Below, piece by piece: positions 52,120 through 60,910 of a stretch of DNA of 64,000 bases (position 1 is the first letter of the stretch; each line of letters begins with the position of its first letter). Location of the stretch: the NCBI RefSeq assembly GCF_000020005.1, contig NC_010718.1, positions 1,679,001-1,743,000 of the forward strand, in the 5' to 3' direction. The translations under genes and the position numbers were made by a program. A model generated the notes under the pieces. That model did no database searches. It saw nothing but the letters and a program-made list of their open reading frames with translations, and was not told the origin of the DNA. Source of the stretch: Natranaerobius thermophilus JW/NM-WN-LF. Its GTDB lineage: Bacteria; Bacillota; Natranaerobiia; Natranaerobiales; Natranaerobiaceae.

Positions 52120-54784
52120 GCATATCTTCTCCTTTCTGTTCAAAAAAATCTAGCACATATTCTAATTCTTCTTCAGGAGTTGTAACCAGTCCGTCTAATC
52201 TTGCTTTTCTAACTTCTTCTAAAGCCGTTTTATAAACAGGACCTGGCTTTATCCCTAGAGTTTTAAGATCTTCCCCAGTAATACTAACTCCAGCTCCAAT
52301 TAACTCCTCTAGATAGTAATATATTTTGTTCTTTATTTTTTGATTCTCCTTATCAGCTAACACAAATAGAATAGTTTCCAGAGGAATCTCTTCTAAATTT
52401 TGTACTAGTTCACTATTTTTCTCGGTATACTCTAATTTACTAGAAAGGGATTCCGTTTCTTTAACTGTTGTTATAATTACATCCCTTATTTTTTGTGGCA
52501 CTTTTAAACGTTCTAAAATCGAGCTAATTATCGGTAACGGTTGATCCTGCAACAAGCATGAAAATACCATAGCTTCTTTACTGACAAACTTTTCTTGTTT
52601 TTGTTTATTTTCTCGTTCATACCAGTTCAAAATATCATAAATGTTTTGCAATTTTACTAACTTATCTTGAGATACATTTAAATTTGGAAATATTTTTGTA
52701 AATATCCCCAGTTCATCCATACGGCGAAAAGTGTTTACGGCTTCATCTTCGTCAACTATATTTCGCAGTTCTTCATACAATCTCTCACCAGGTAGTTTAT
52801 CAAGTACACCTGTTTCCAAGCTATTTTTTATGAAAATTAGAGTTTGCTCTTCAATATTGAAATTGAATCGTGATTCAAACCTAATAGCACGAAAAATTCT
52901 TGTAGGATCTTCTACAAAACTTAGATTATATAATACCCTGATAACTCCTTTTTTTAGATCTTTTGTTCCACCAAAGAAATCCAATAATTTCCCAAAGGAA
53001 TTACAATTTAACTCTACAGCTAATGTATTTATGGTAAAATCTCGCCTGTATAGATCTTGTTTTATGGTACTTTCTTCAACTTCCGGTGATGCTGCAGGAA
53101 AAGCATAATATTCTATTCTAGCTGTGGCAAAATCTATTCTCGTGCCTGAACGCAAGGTTAAACGAGCAGTTTGAAATTGAGAAAATGTTTTTAAATCTCC
53201 ATTCAAGTGTTTACTGACTAATTTTGCAAAACTAATGGCATCTTGTTCTATGACTAAATCTATATCCAAATTATCTTTACCTAAAAGTAAATCTCTTATA
53301 AATCCGCCAACACCATAAACTTTAAAACCTTCTTTATCTGCCTTTTGGCCAATTAAATATAAAACTCCAAGAATTTTGCTAGGTAACCGACGTGCCATTA
53401 ATTCAGTAATATCTTCAGAAAATTCATCAAGTTCTTTTAAGTATAAATTAGTTCGCTCTTGTTCCTCAGTTAATTGACCGTGCTGTATTTTTAATAAATT
53501 CGTTCTAGTAACTATTCCTATCAAATTGGCATTTGAATCAATAACTGGCAAACGTCCGATATCATTAGATACCATTAAGTGTTGAATTTCCTTAATAGAA
53601 GTGTCCGGTGAAATAGAAATAACTTTTTGAGACATATACCCCTTGACCGGAGAATGACCAAATCCATGATGTTTAGCTTTTTCTATATCTCTTCTAGAAA
53701 TAACTCCAACAATTTTACCAGCTTCATCATCAATATCATTCTGTTTATCTTGTACTACTGGTAAACCACTATGACCGTATTTATGTAATAAATGATCAGC
53801 TTCTTGTATTGTAGTAGATGACGAAATTGTTTTAACTGGAGCTGACATGATAGCTTTAGCAGTTAATAGAACAGGTAAATGCAATTTTAAGGATTCAATA
53901 AGTTCAGTTTCGATATGTTGTAGATCACCATGTTTTATAGTAGCAGAGGCAGCTTGATCATGTCCTTTTCCACTAAAAGGAGACAAGATCCTGCTGACAT
54001 TAATTTCTTCTCTTCGACTTCTACCAATAACGAATACTTTCTTGTCCATTTTTACTATAATAAAAAATAAGTCTACATCTTCAATTTCCATTAACTTATG
54101 TACTAAAGCTGCCGCTCCACTGAAATATTCTTCCCGTTCTGTTATAGAAAGTCCAATTTCATAATCATTAATATTTAAATACTTGGTATTAGATATAAGT
54201 TCATCTAATAGACCTCTTTGAGCTTGTGTTAAAATGATGGTTACATAGTCCCTGATAATATCCACATCTGCTCCCCACTCTAGGAGTTGGGCAACGGCTC
54301 TCACATCCCTAGCAGTAACATGAGAAAATGTCAGGTTCCCTGTATCTTCATAAATCCCCATGGCTATTACAGTTGCTTCCAAGGGAGATAATTCAATTTC
54401 TTTGTTCATTAATTCTTCAACAAGAATTGTACTTGTTGCCCCTACTTCATGATTAATCTCTATTGTAGGGTTTTGAGAAAGATTTTTGTATTCATGATGG
54501 TCGTAGATGATTAGCTGTTCCACTTGCGGTAAAATAGATGATAATTTTCCAATGCGTTTTTCATCACTAGTATCTACCATGGTCAAGGTATTTACTTTAT
54601 GTAAATCAAAATTGATTCTTTCAACAAATGAAAAAGTATCTTTGTATAGTGAGTAAAAAGCTCTGACATTTTGATTTAATTTTGGTGGTAGTACCATTTT
54701 AGTGTCAGGATTCAATTTATTATAAGCTAACATTGCGGCTAATCCATCGAAATCTAAATTTTGATGTGATGTCACTACTTTCAT
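52112..54784 (-). CDS. DHH-CBS-tRNA nucleotidyltransferase fusion
   Basis: 890 residues with three modules. First a DHH/DHHA1 phosphoesterase (about 1-300: TSHQNLDFDGLAAML, VDTSDE, YDHHEYK). Then two CBS domains (about 310-430: MSAPVKTI..., YMSQKVISI). Last a class II poly(A) polymerase/tRNA nucleotidyltransferase head (about 460-890: GVGGFIRDLLLGKDNLDIDLVIE, RRDFTINTLAVEL, DPTRIFRAIRFESRF). It may build or trim tRNA 3' ends and turn over small nucleotides. All four tRNA genes here encode CCA, so repair rather than synthesis is likely. The A-adding or CCA-adding type cannot be told. Confidence 0.9.
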   Translation of the reverse strand: MKVVTSHQNLDFDGLAAMLAYNKLNPDTKMVLPPKLNQNVRAFYSLYKDTFSFVERINFDLHKVNTLTMVDTSDEKRIGKLSSILPQVEQLIIYDHHEYKNLSQNPTIEINHEVGATSTILVEELMNKEIELSPLEATVIAMGIYEDTGNLTFSHVTARDVRAVAQLLEWGADVDIIRDYVTIILTQAQRGLLDELISNTKYLNINDYEIGLSITEREEYFSGAAALVHKLMEIEDVDLFFIIVKMDKKVFVIGRSRREEINVSRILSPFSGKGHDQAASATIKHGDLQHIETELIESLKLHLPVLLTAKAIMSAPVKTISSSTTIQEADHLLHKYGHSGLPVVQDKQNDIDDEAGKIVGVISRRDIEKAKHHGFGHSPVKGYMSQKVISISPDTSIKEIQHLMVSNDIGRLPVIDSNANLIGIVTRTNLLKIQHGQLTEEQERTNLYLKELDEFSEDITELMARRLPSKILGVLYLIGQKADKEGFKVYGVGGFIRDLLLGKDNLDIDLVIEQDAISFAKLVSKHLNGDLKTFSQFQTARLTLRSGTRIDFATARIEYYAFPAASPEVEESTIKQDLYRRDFTINTLAVELNCNSFGKLLDFFGGTKDLKKGVIRVLYNLSFVEDPTRIFRAIRFESRFNFNIEEQTLIFIKNSLETGVLDKLPGERLYEELRNIVDEDEAVNTFRRMDELGIFTKIFPNLNVSQDKLVKLQNIYDILNWYERENKQKQEKFVSKEAMVFSCLLQDQPLPIISSILERLKVPQKIRDVIITTVKETESLSSKLEYTEKNSELVQNLEEIPLETILFVLADKENQKIKNKIYYYLEELIGAGVSITGEDLKTLGIKPGPVYKTALEEVRKARLDGLVTTPEEELEYVLDFFEQKGEDMHG

Positions 54785-54853
54785 GTCCGGATCAGCCCCC
54801 CCTTTTATTTACTCGTTACATTATATCACAGTTATACAGGGAACAAAAGAAAA

Positions 54854-54888
54854 GCAACCCCTTTAAACAGTAGCTCTAAAGGGGTTGC
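54854..54888 (-). terminator. Terminator at the 3' end of the HgdB-like pair
   Basis: GCAACCCCTTTA pairs with TAAAGGGGTTGC around an 11-base loop. The stop codon of the downstream gene (54876-54878) lies in the hairpin. Confidence 0.85.
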
Positions 54889-55985
54889 TCGACTTTTGAT
54901 TTTTGATTTGTGTTGTTTTGGTTTATCAGTAAATCGCAAAATGCTTCCAATCTTGTATTTAATCCTGCAAAACCTTTATGTTCATCTAAAATTACTGTTA
55001 ACACAGGAATATCATAGTCATGGGAAACCTTATTCATAATTCCTTGAGCTATGATTTCAGGTGTACATGTAAACGGAAATAAGTGAACTATTCCACTGCA
55101 ACCTTCTTTAGCTTTTAAAACAGCTTCACCAATGGATTCCTGACCATGGCCACCAACAAATCTTTTTATATATGGTCTAGCCTCCTTAATAACTGAATTA
55201 CTCCTGTTTAAACCAAAAGGACCTAATATAATATTATCTCTAATCCAATCGCTGAGATAAATTCCTCTTTCTACTTCTACACCATATTGCCCTAAAACCT
55301 TTTCAATTTCCATATTGGCTGTATTTTCAATGATCATAAAAATTTCCCCTACTAAAGCAACTTTTACTGGATTATTGTCCTTATTAACTAGCTTTAATAA
55401 TTCTGTTCTAGTTGTTTGATACCCCTCATTTAACGCTGATACATTTTGAAAATCTACAATTTTTTCTTTAAATTGATTTTCAAGGTAATCCACATCTTTA
55501 TGCATATTGGTTCTCGGTCTAACATAGTTTAACAATTTATTAAGATCATCTAAAATTTTTATTTTATGGAAGGTTGTTCGTAAAGCATGTATAATAGTTT
55601 TCCAGTCATTATTATTACGTAGTTTGCCTAAATCTTTAATTGTTTTGTTAAAATTTCCGGCAGCAGGTGGGTCTACCACTATTATATCAAAATTGTAGTT
55701 CAGGCTTTCTAGAATTTGCTTTTCAACTACTGCGTAATATCCGAATCTACAAGGACCTACACCACCTAACATGGCAATAGTATCGGCACCTTGCTCAAAA
55801 GCTTCAATAAAGTTTCCTACATTAATTTTCAAAGGGAAACAAGCAAATTCTGGAGAATACTTTGAACCTAATTCTATTGTTTTTTGAGTAATGGGTGGTG
55901 GAGGTATAACTTCAAAGCCTAAACTCTTAAATAATGACATCATAGGTAAAAATAAGCTGCCCATATGGGGAAAAGTTATTTTCAT
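54876..55985 (-). CDS. HgdB/CoA-dehydratase-like Fe-S protein, member 1
   Basis: 369 residues. The fold and motifs recall the DUF2229 and 2-hydroxyacyl-CoA dehydratase component families: PEFACFPLKINVGNFIEA, GGVGPCRFGYYA and GCSGIVHLFPFTCTPE. The conserved cysteines could bind an Fe-S cluster. Its start overlaps the gene upstream by 4 bases (ATGA). No activase gene or other dehydratase component is present. Function unknown; it might handle CoA-linked or two-electron chemistry linked to sporulation. Confidence 0.7.
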   Translation of the reverse strand: MKITFPHMGSLFLPMMSLFKSLGFEVIPPPPITQKTIELGSKYSPEFACFPLKINVGNFIEAFEQGADTIAMLGGVGPCRFGYYAVVEKQILESLNYNFDIIVVDPPAAGNFNKTIKDLGKLRNNNDWKTIIHALRTTFHKIKILDDLNKLLNYVRPRTNMHKDVDYLENQFKEKIVDFQNVSALNEGYQTTRTELLKLVNKDNNPVKVALVGEIFMIIENTANMEIEKVLGQYGVEVERGIYLSDWIRDNIILGPFGLNRSNSVIKEARPYIKRFVGGHGQESIGEAVLKAKEGCSGIVHLFPFTCTPEIIAQGIMNKVSHDYDIPVLTVILDEHKGFAGLNTRLEAFCDLLINQNNTNQKSKVEQPL

Positions 55986-56956
55986 ATAGCTTGTTTCCTC
56001 CTTCTCAGCATATCGATAAAAGCTTCTAAACGTGTAATAACTCCTGATTTTCCCGTGTGTTCATCTAAAGTGAGTATCAATAAGGGAATGTTATGTTTTG
56101 CGCATTCTCGTTCACATATCTCGATAATAAGTGAATCTGGACCACAACCAAAGGCAACCGGGATAATAATTCCATCTACTTCTCTAGTTTCAACCTGTCT
56201 TAAGACAGCCCCCAATATTTCTTCACCAAAAGTCCAAAAAGTTGGTTTGTAAAGTAATGACAGACCATTTTTCAGTTCTTCTCTAGTATACATTTCACAT
56301 GTAATAGCTTTAATATTACAGTCAGATAGATAATTTATTAGACCCATATTAATAAAATCATCATTGACATTATATGTATGGCCAAAAACTCCTATCCTCA
56401 TCTCGGGAGCTCGCTCTAATATCTCCCTCCTATTTTTGTCAATACTTTGTGACAACAACTCAGAAGGTAATTGGCCCTCTTTTAACTTGTTTGTGTAAAT
56501 GGATTGATTTTTTTTTGCTTTTTGGAATGCAGACCATAGCTGATATTTTGGACTTTGCAACAAATCACTTAGATACATTAACTGTTTTGCAAAATGCCAG
56601 TTCCCTTTTTTAAAATTGATCTCTATATCGATAATTGACTCTGGTGAGATTGTGTTTGAGGAAATTAAAATATCTGATAATGCAAAGAGTTTGGGACAAT
56701 AAAAAGTGTTTTTGTCCACACTTACTACTCGCGGCATAAAAACTCGATCAACATTACCTACCAGGTCTAAAACGTGACCAAAATAAACCTTTACAGGCAA
56801 ACATACATCGTCAACTGCAGTTTTAACGCCTTTATTTAAAATCTCTTTATTCGTTTTTTTAGATATATGTACTTTGTGACCTAAGCTCTCAAAAAAAGTC
56901 TTCCAAAATGGAAAATAATCATAGTACAGTAAAGCTCTTGGAATTCCTATATTCAT
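55982..56956 (-). CDS. HgdB/CoA-dehydratase-like Fe-S protein, member 2
   Basis: 325 residues. The N-terminus MNIGIPRALLYYDYFPFWKTFF and the cysteines in VDDVCLPVKVYFGH, DKNTFYCPKLF and VAFGCGPDSLIIEICERECA fit the same superfamily as the gene that follows; the two probably form a heterodimer. ATG at 56956 follows CAGGAGG. It begins about 50 bases downstream of spoVAE with no terminator between, so read-through from the spoVA operon is possible. Confidence 0.7.
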   Translation of the reverse strand: MNIGIPRALLYYDYFPFWKTFFESLGHKVHISKKTNKEILNKGVKTAVDDVCLPVKVYFGHVLDLVGNVDRVFMPRVVSVDKNTFYCPKLFALSDILISSNTISPESIIDIEINFKKGNWHFAKQLMYLSDLLQSPKYQLWSAFQKAKKNQSIYTNKLKEGQLPSELLSQSIDKNRREILERAPEMRIGVFGHTYNVNDDFINMGLINYLSDCNIKAITCEMYTREELKNGLSLLYKPTFWTFGEEILGAVLRQVETREVDGIIIPVAFGCGPDSLIIEICERECAKHNIPLLILTLDEHTGKSGVITRLEAFIDMLRRRKQAI

Positions 56957-57007
56957 CACTATTCCTCCTGTAATAACATCGCCTCTGCATTGCCTTAGCC
57001 TAAGTGC

Positions 57008-57361
57008 TTATCCTTTGGGATCAAAAATCAGGGCCATAAAAAAACCAAATATAATTGCTGCTGTGATGCCAGTACTAGTTAATTCAAACATTCCTGTTAG
57101 CACTCCGATAACACCAAATCTAGCAGCTTCGGCAATTGCACCCTGTACTAAAGAATTTCCAAAACTAGCTATCGGAATAAAGGCTCCAGCACCAGCAAAT
57201 TCAATTAAAGGTTCATAAAGATTTAATCCTGAAGCAATTCCACCACCTACGACAAAGGTTACTAAAACATGAGCTGGAGTCATTCTAGTTAGATCTAACA
57301 ATAACTGACCAACTATACAGAATAAACCTCCCACAAAAAAAGCTGTTAAATAACTACCCAT
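57008..57361 (-). CDS. spoVAE: Stage V sporulation protein AE (SpoVAEb)
   Basis: 117 residues, four hydrophobic segments. It belongs to the SpoVA channel that moves Ca-dipicolinate into the forespore and out on germination. Family parts: FFVGGLFCIVGQLLLDLT, GGGIASGLNLYEPLIEFAGAGAFIPI and NSLVQGAIAE. ATG at 57361 is preferred; a frame to 57373 exists. Last of spoVAC-AD-AE, overlapping spoVAD. Confidence 0.95.
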   Translation of the reverse strand: MGSYLTAFFVGGLFCIVGQLLLDLTRMTPAHVLVTFVVGGGIASGLNLYEPLIEFAGAGAFIPIASFGNSLVQGAIAEAARFGVIGVLTGMFELTSTGITAAIIFGFFMALIFDPKG

Positions 57362-58397
57362 TTGAATCACCAATCTTTTGTTGTTCTAAAGCAACTGCAT
57401 GACAAATTGTGGGAATAGTTATATTTTGTTGAACAATTTGAGGGTTATGTAAAGCACCAGTAGCCATAACAAGAGCCCGATTTATTTTATTGTTCTGAAA
57501 TAAATTGTAGATATAGCTGTAAGTAACTACTGCTGAACAAGCACATCCGCTAGCCCCAGCGTGTACATCTTGATTACTATCAAAAATCATAACACCACAA
57601 TCATAATGGTTATCTTGAACATTTATTCCATCATTTTCACAAAGTTCTTTAAACATAGTAGTACCCTGTATTCCCAAATCTCCAGTCACGATCATGTCGT
57701 AGTCAGTTACGTTCTGTCCAGTATCAGATAAATGTTGTTTTAAAGTATCATAAGCAGCTGGAGCCATGGCTGATCCTAGGTCATAGGCATCTGAAACTCC
57801 CCAATCCATTACTTTACCTGGTGTAACATAGGAAACATAAGGTCCATTACCTTGATGAGAAATTATGGCAGCTCCGCCACCTGAAACTGTCCATTGAGCA
57901 TAAGGTGGTCGCTGACCTCCATATTCAGTCGGAAATCTAAACTGTCTCTCTAAACCTTTATTATGGCTAGATGTGGCTGTTAAAACATTTGAAGCCATTC
58001 CTCCATCAACCATGATTGAGGATAGTAGTAAACCCTCGGCCATAGTAGAACAAGCACCAAATAACCCAAAATATGGTATTTGTAATTTTTTTGCTACTAA
58101 ATTAGATGATACTGTCTGATTTAATAAGTCACCAGAGAAAAGATAATCTATTTGATTTAAGTCGAGTTTCGCATTTCCCAAAGCATGCTGGCAAGCTCTA
58201 TACAAAAATTCACTTTCTGCTTGTTCCCAACTTGACATTCCAAGTAGCTCATCTTGAGTTATCTCATGAAAATTTATAGCTAAAGGACCATTCCCTTCCT
58301 TTGGTCCAACTACTGTTCCCGTACCTTTAATCGTCGGACTATATTGTAGATAACTAGTCTGTTGACCAATTTTTTTCCTGGCGGCATGTGAACTCAT
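57354..58397 (-). CDS. spoVAD: Stage V sporulation protein AD
   Basis: 347 residues, thiolase-like fold that binds dipicolinate without catalysis. Typical: FLYRACQHALGNAKLDL, GACSTMAEGLL, SGGGAAIISHQG and ACSAVVTYSYI. AAAGGAG precedes the ATG. It sits between spoVAC and spoVAE with short gaps. Confidence 0.97.
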   Translation of the reverse strand: MSSHAARKKIGQQTSYLQYSPTIKGTGTVVGPKEGNGPLAINFHEITQDELLGMSSWEQAESEFLYRACQHALGNAKLDLNQIDYLFSGDLLNQTVSSNLVAKKLQIPYFGLFGACSTMAEGLLLSSIMVDGGMASNVLTATSSHNKGLERQFRFPTEYGGQRPPYAQWTVSGGGAAIISHQGNGPYVSYVTPGKVMDWGVSDAYDLGSAMAPAAYDTLKQHLSDTGQNVTDYDMIVTGDLGIQGTTMFKELCENDGINVQDNHYDCGVMIFDSNQDVHAGASGCACSAVVTYSYIYNLFQNNKINRALVMATGALHNPQIVQQNITIPTICHAVALEQQKIGDSNG

Positions 58398-58416
58398 CTT
58401 ACTGCTCCTTTCAATA

Positions 58417-58854
58417 TTAAATTATTGCTGAAATCAGACCAATAATAAAAGCTGTCACCACTCCATAGACGATGACAGAACCGGCCAATATAAACATTTT
58501 CGAAGCGACTCCTAGAACATATCCTTCTCTTTTAAATTCTAAAGCAGACGATGTTATTGAATTAGCAAAACCAGTTACTGGTACAGCAGTACCTGCACCC
58601 GCAAATTTGGCTATTTTATCAAAAACTCCTAATCCAGTTGCTAAAGCTGCTAAAAATATAATTGTTGCCACAGCTGGGTCTACCGCATCTTCTTGACTAT
58701 AACCGATATACATATAAAGATTATATATTGCCTGACCTAGAACACAAATTAATCCACCAACTACAAAAGCATTTAAAACATTCTTCAATAATGGAGGTTT
58801 GGGATGTTTTTCTTTTGCTAACTGACTATAATTTTGTTGAATGCGTTTATCCAT
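58417..58854 (-). CDS. spoVAC: Stage V sporulation protein AC
   Basis: 145 residues. SpoVAC is the mechanosensitive channel part of the SpoVA complex. NAFVVGGLICVLGQAIYNLY, GLGVFDKIAKFAGAGTAVPVTGFANSI are typical. The ATG at 58854 follows GAGGTG by 6 bases; the frame runs open to 58893 without a ribosome site. A sigma-G promoter is expected from relatives but not visible clearly in the 57-base gap. Confidence 0.95.
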   Translation of the reverse strand: MDKRIQQNYSQLAKEKHPKPPLLKNVLNAFVVGGLICVLGQAIYNLYMYIGYSQEDAVDPAVATIIFLAALATGLGVFDKIAKFAGAGTAVPVTGFANSITSSALEFKREGYVLGVASKMFILAGSVIVYGVVTAFIIGLISAII

Positions 58855-58910
58855 AATCATCACCTCTACAATATATTCTTTCATGGTATCCATGAACTAT
58901 ACATAAAAAA

Positions 58911-58934
58911 GCACCCAACTAAATATTTGGGTGC
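58911..58934 (-). terminator. Terminator between dodecin and spoVAC
   Basis: GCACCCAA (58911-58918) pairs with TTGGGTGC (58927-58934); a left A run gives the T tail. It ends the dodecin transcript and so separates the spoVA operon from sigF. Confidence 0.88.
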
Positions 58935-58957
58935 GCTTACATTTCAGATAAGTTAAA

Positions 58958-59161
58958 TTATTTTTTTATACCAAAAGCTACTTTTACATTAGCTTTATAT
59001 TCTACCAATCTACCATTATCTACATCTGCTGTCATATTGTAAACTTCCACACCAGCGATATTGTCAATGGTTTTAGAAGCTTCATGAACAGCATTTTCAA
59101 TAGCTTGTTCCCAACTTTCCGTTGATTCGCCAACTAATTCTACTACTTTTACGGTATCCAA
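58958..59161 (-). CDS. Dodecin family flavin-binding protein
   Basis: 67 residues. Dodecins form dodecamers that store or shield riboflavin, FMN or CoA. The dodecin pattern is visible: VKVVELVGESTESWEQAIENA, then VYNMTADVDNGRLVEYKANVKVAF. The TTG at 59161 follows AAGGAGG by 7 bases; a frame to 59191 adds a Gly-rich head. It lies immediately downstream of sigF, about 65 bases away without a terminator, and so may be forespore-expressed. Confidence 0.85.
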   Translation of the reverse strand: MDTVKVVELVGESTESWEQAIENAVHEASKTIDNIAGVEVYNMTADVDNGRLVEYKANVKVAFGIKK

Positions 59162-59227
59162 ATTGTTACCTCCTTTGCCATCTTTATTCATAGTTTTTCA
59201 CATAAAGTTCTAGTTATACTATAATAA

Positions 59228-59989
59228 TTAATTATCAATTAAATCACGCTGTAAGTTATTGAGAATACGGCGTTCCATTCTCGAAACCTGAACTTGTGAC
59301 ATCCCTAGTATTACTCCAGTCTCTTGTTGACTTTTTTCCAAAAAATATCTCAAAACAATTAATCTTCTCTTTTTTTGATCCAGTTTTTTCAGTAATTCTT
59401 GAATTGTTAATTCATTATGAATTTTAGCATCAAAAGAGTTATCGGGAATAGTATCAATCAGAGCTTTCTCGCTTTCGTGATTATGCTCATCAGATACTGG
59501 TTTATCTAAAGAAATCAATTCTTGATTAGCTTCTTCAGCAGTTGCCAGTTCTTCTTTTGATACTTCTAACTCGTCTGCTACTTCACTAATAGTTGGCTCT
59601 CTACGCAATTTAAGAGTTAACCATCTTTTGACTTCTTTAGAGCGATTAAATAATTCTTTAAGATTTCTACTTACTTTTATTGGATGGTCATCACGCAAAA
59701 AAGTTTTAATTTCACCAATAATCAAAGGAACTGCATAGGTCGAAAATCTCACTTCTTTACGATAATCAAATTTATCAATAGCCTTAATCAATCCCATTAA
59801 ACCAAGTTGAGTTAAATCTTCTTCTTCGATGCCAGAACCTACAAATCTTTTCACAACTGATTTTACCAAATTAATGTTTTCCTCTATAATTATCTTTCTC
59901 GCTTCTCTATCTCCTTTTTGTTGCCATTTCTTGATTAATTCAATAGTATTATCAGTTGCTTTATGATATTTATGAGTATTTGCCCTCAT
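59228..59989 (-). CDS. sigF: RNA polymerase sigma-F factor (SpoIIAC)
   Basis: 253 residues. The first forespore-specific sigma factor. Region 2 shows EEDLTQLGLMGLIKAIDKFDYRKEVRFSTYA, and region 4 ends in an HTH (QQETGVILGMSQVQVSRMERRIL). AAGGAGTAATTG precedes the ATG. It is the last gene of spoIIAA-spoIIAB-sigF and is held inactive by SpoIIAB. Confidence 0.98.
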   Translation of the reverse strand: MRANTHKYHKATDNTIELIKKWQQKGDREARKIIIEENINLVKSVVKRFVGSGIEEEDLTQLGLMGLIKAIDKFDYRKEVRFSTYAVPLIIGEIKTFLRDDHPIKVSRNLKELFNRSKEVKRWLTLKLRREPTISEVADELEVSKEELATAEEANQELISLDKPVSDEHNHESEKALIDTIPDNSFDAKIHNELTIQELLKKLDQKKRRLIVLRYFLEKSQQETGVILGMSQVQVSRMERRILNNLQRDLIDN

Positions 59990-59994
59990 AACAA

Positions 59995-60435
59995 TTACTC
60001 CTTAATTGAAGAACTAAATTTTTTCTTCATTCTCACAGTTGTTCCCTGATTCAAATTAGAAGTGATCTCCACAGAATCCATAAAATTTTCCATTATAGTG
60101 AAGCCCATTCCCGAACGTTCTAATTCTGGCCTAGTGGTATATAAAGGTTCTTTGACTTTATTCAAGTTGCTAATGCCTACTCCATAATCTTGAATTTCTA
60201 AAAATAATTCATCGTCTTCAATTTTTGCAATAATCTTTATTTCACCAATTTCATCGGGATATCCATGAATAGTACTGTTTGTTACTGCCTCACTAACTGC
60301 AGTTTTAACATCATTAATCTCCTCAATGGTCGGGTCTATCCTGGAAACAAAAGCAGCCACAACAACCCGACAAAAGGATTCATTTTGAGAATTACTGGAT
60401 ACTTTTAATTCCATATAGTTATTAGTTGTAGTCAT
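59995..60435 (-). CDS. spoIIAB: Anti-sigma-F factor/serine kinase SpoIIAB
   Basis: 146 residues. A GHKL-fold kinase that holds sigma-F and phosphorylates SpoIIAA. The ATP-binding N, G1 and G2 boxes appear as SEAVTNSTIHGY, DYGVGI and RSGMGFTIMEN. AGGGGAG precedes the ATG. It follows spoIIAA by 18 bases and precedes sigF by 5. Confidence 0.98.
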   Translation of the reverse strand: MTTTNNYMELKVSSNSQNESFCRVVVAAFVSRIDPTIEEINDVKTAVSEAVTNSTIHGYPDEIGEIKIIAKIEDDELFLEIQDYGVGISNLNKVKEPLYTTRPELERSGMGFTIMENFMDSVEITSNLNQGTTVRMKKKFSSSIKE

Positions 60436-60453
60436 ATTCTCTCCCCTCTCTCC

Positions 60454-60789
60454 TTATAATTTTTCATCAACCTCAGATAATGAGTCATAACATTTAACTA
60501 ACTTTAATAAACCAGAAAATTTAGCGATTTTGGTCACCTGAGAATTCATGCCACTGACAATGACTTGTCCATTAAGTGATGAAACTTTTTTATAGCGTCC
60601 TAGAATCACTCCTACTCCGGAACTATCCATAAATTGTAATTGAGACATGTCCAAAATTAGCTCATCAAAAATTCCCTTATTGAGTTCATTATCAATTACA
60701 TCCCTAAAGTATTCAGATGAATGATGGTCTAATTCACCGCTCATCTTTACAATTAACTTGTTTCCCCGTTTTTTTAATTCCATTTCCAT
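60454..60789 (-). CDS. spoIIAA: Anti-anti-sigma-F factor SpoIIAA
   Basis: 111 residues, STAS domain. The regulatory serine is in FMDSSGVGVILGRY. Dephosphorylation by SpoIIE lets it release sigma-F from SpoIIAB. ATG at 60789 follows GGGAGGGG; a TTG at 60804 overlaps that site. First gene of the operon proper, downstream of dacF. Confidence 0.97.
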   Translation of the reverse strand: MEMELKKRGNKLIVKMSGELDHHSSEYFRDVIDNELNKGIFDELILDMSQLQFMDSSGVGVILGRYKKVSSLNGQVIVSGMNSQVTKIAKFSGLLKLVKCYDSLSEVDEKL

Positions 60790-60843
60790 ATATTCCCCTC
60801 CCAAAGGTATAGTAATTAAATTACAACGTTTTCAGGTAAAGTT

Positions 60844-60873
60844 TTGTTCTACTCCTGTAAAGAAAACTCCTTC
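60844..60873 (-). promoter_or_regulatory. Candidate sigma-H promoter of spoIIAA-AB-sigF
   Basis: On the minus strand GAAGGAGTT (about 60865-60873) and GTAGAACAA (60844-60852) resemble the sigma-H elements RNAGGAWWW and RNNGAATWW with one mismatch in each, 12 bases apart. The ATG of spoIIAA is about 55 bases further on. Confidence 0.45.
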
Positions 60874-60879
60874 CATAAG

Positions 60880-60910
60880 AGGAAAAATTGCACAAAGTGC
60901 AATTTTTCCT
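60880..60910 (-). terminator. Hairpin at the end of dacF
   Basis: AGGAAAAATTGCAC (60880-60893) pairs with GTGCAATTTTTCCT (60897-60910). The inner stem TTGCAC/GTGCAA is followed by T5 on the minus strand. It overlaps the dacF stop codon and may end or attenuate read-through into spoIIAA. Confidence 0.65.
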
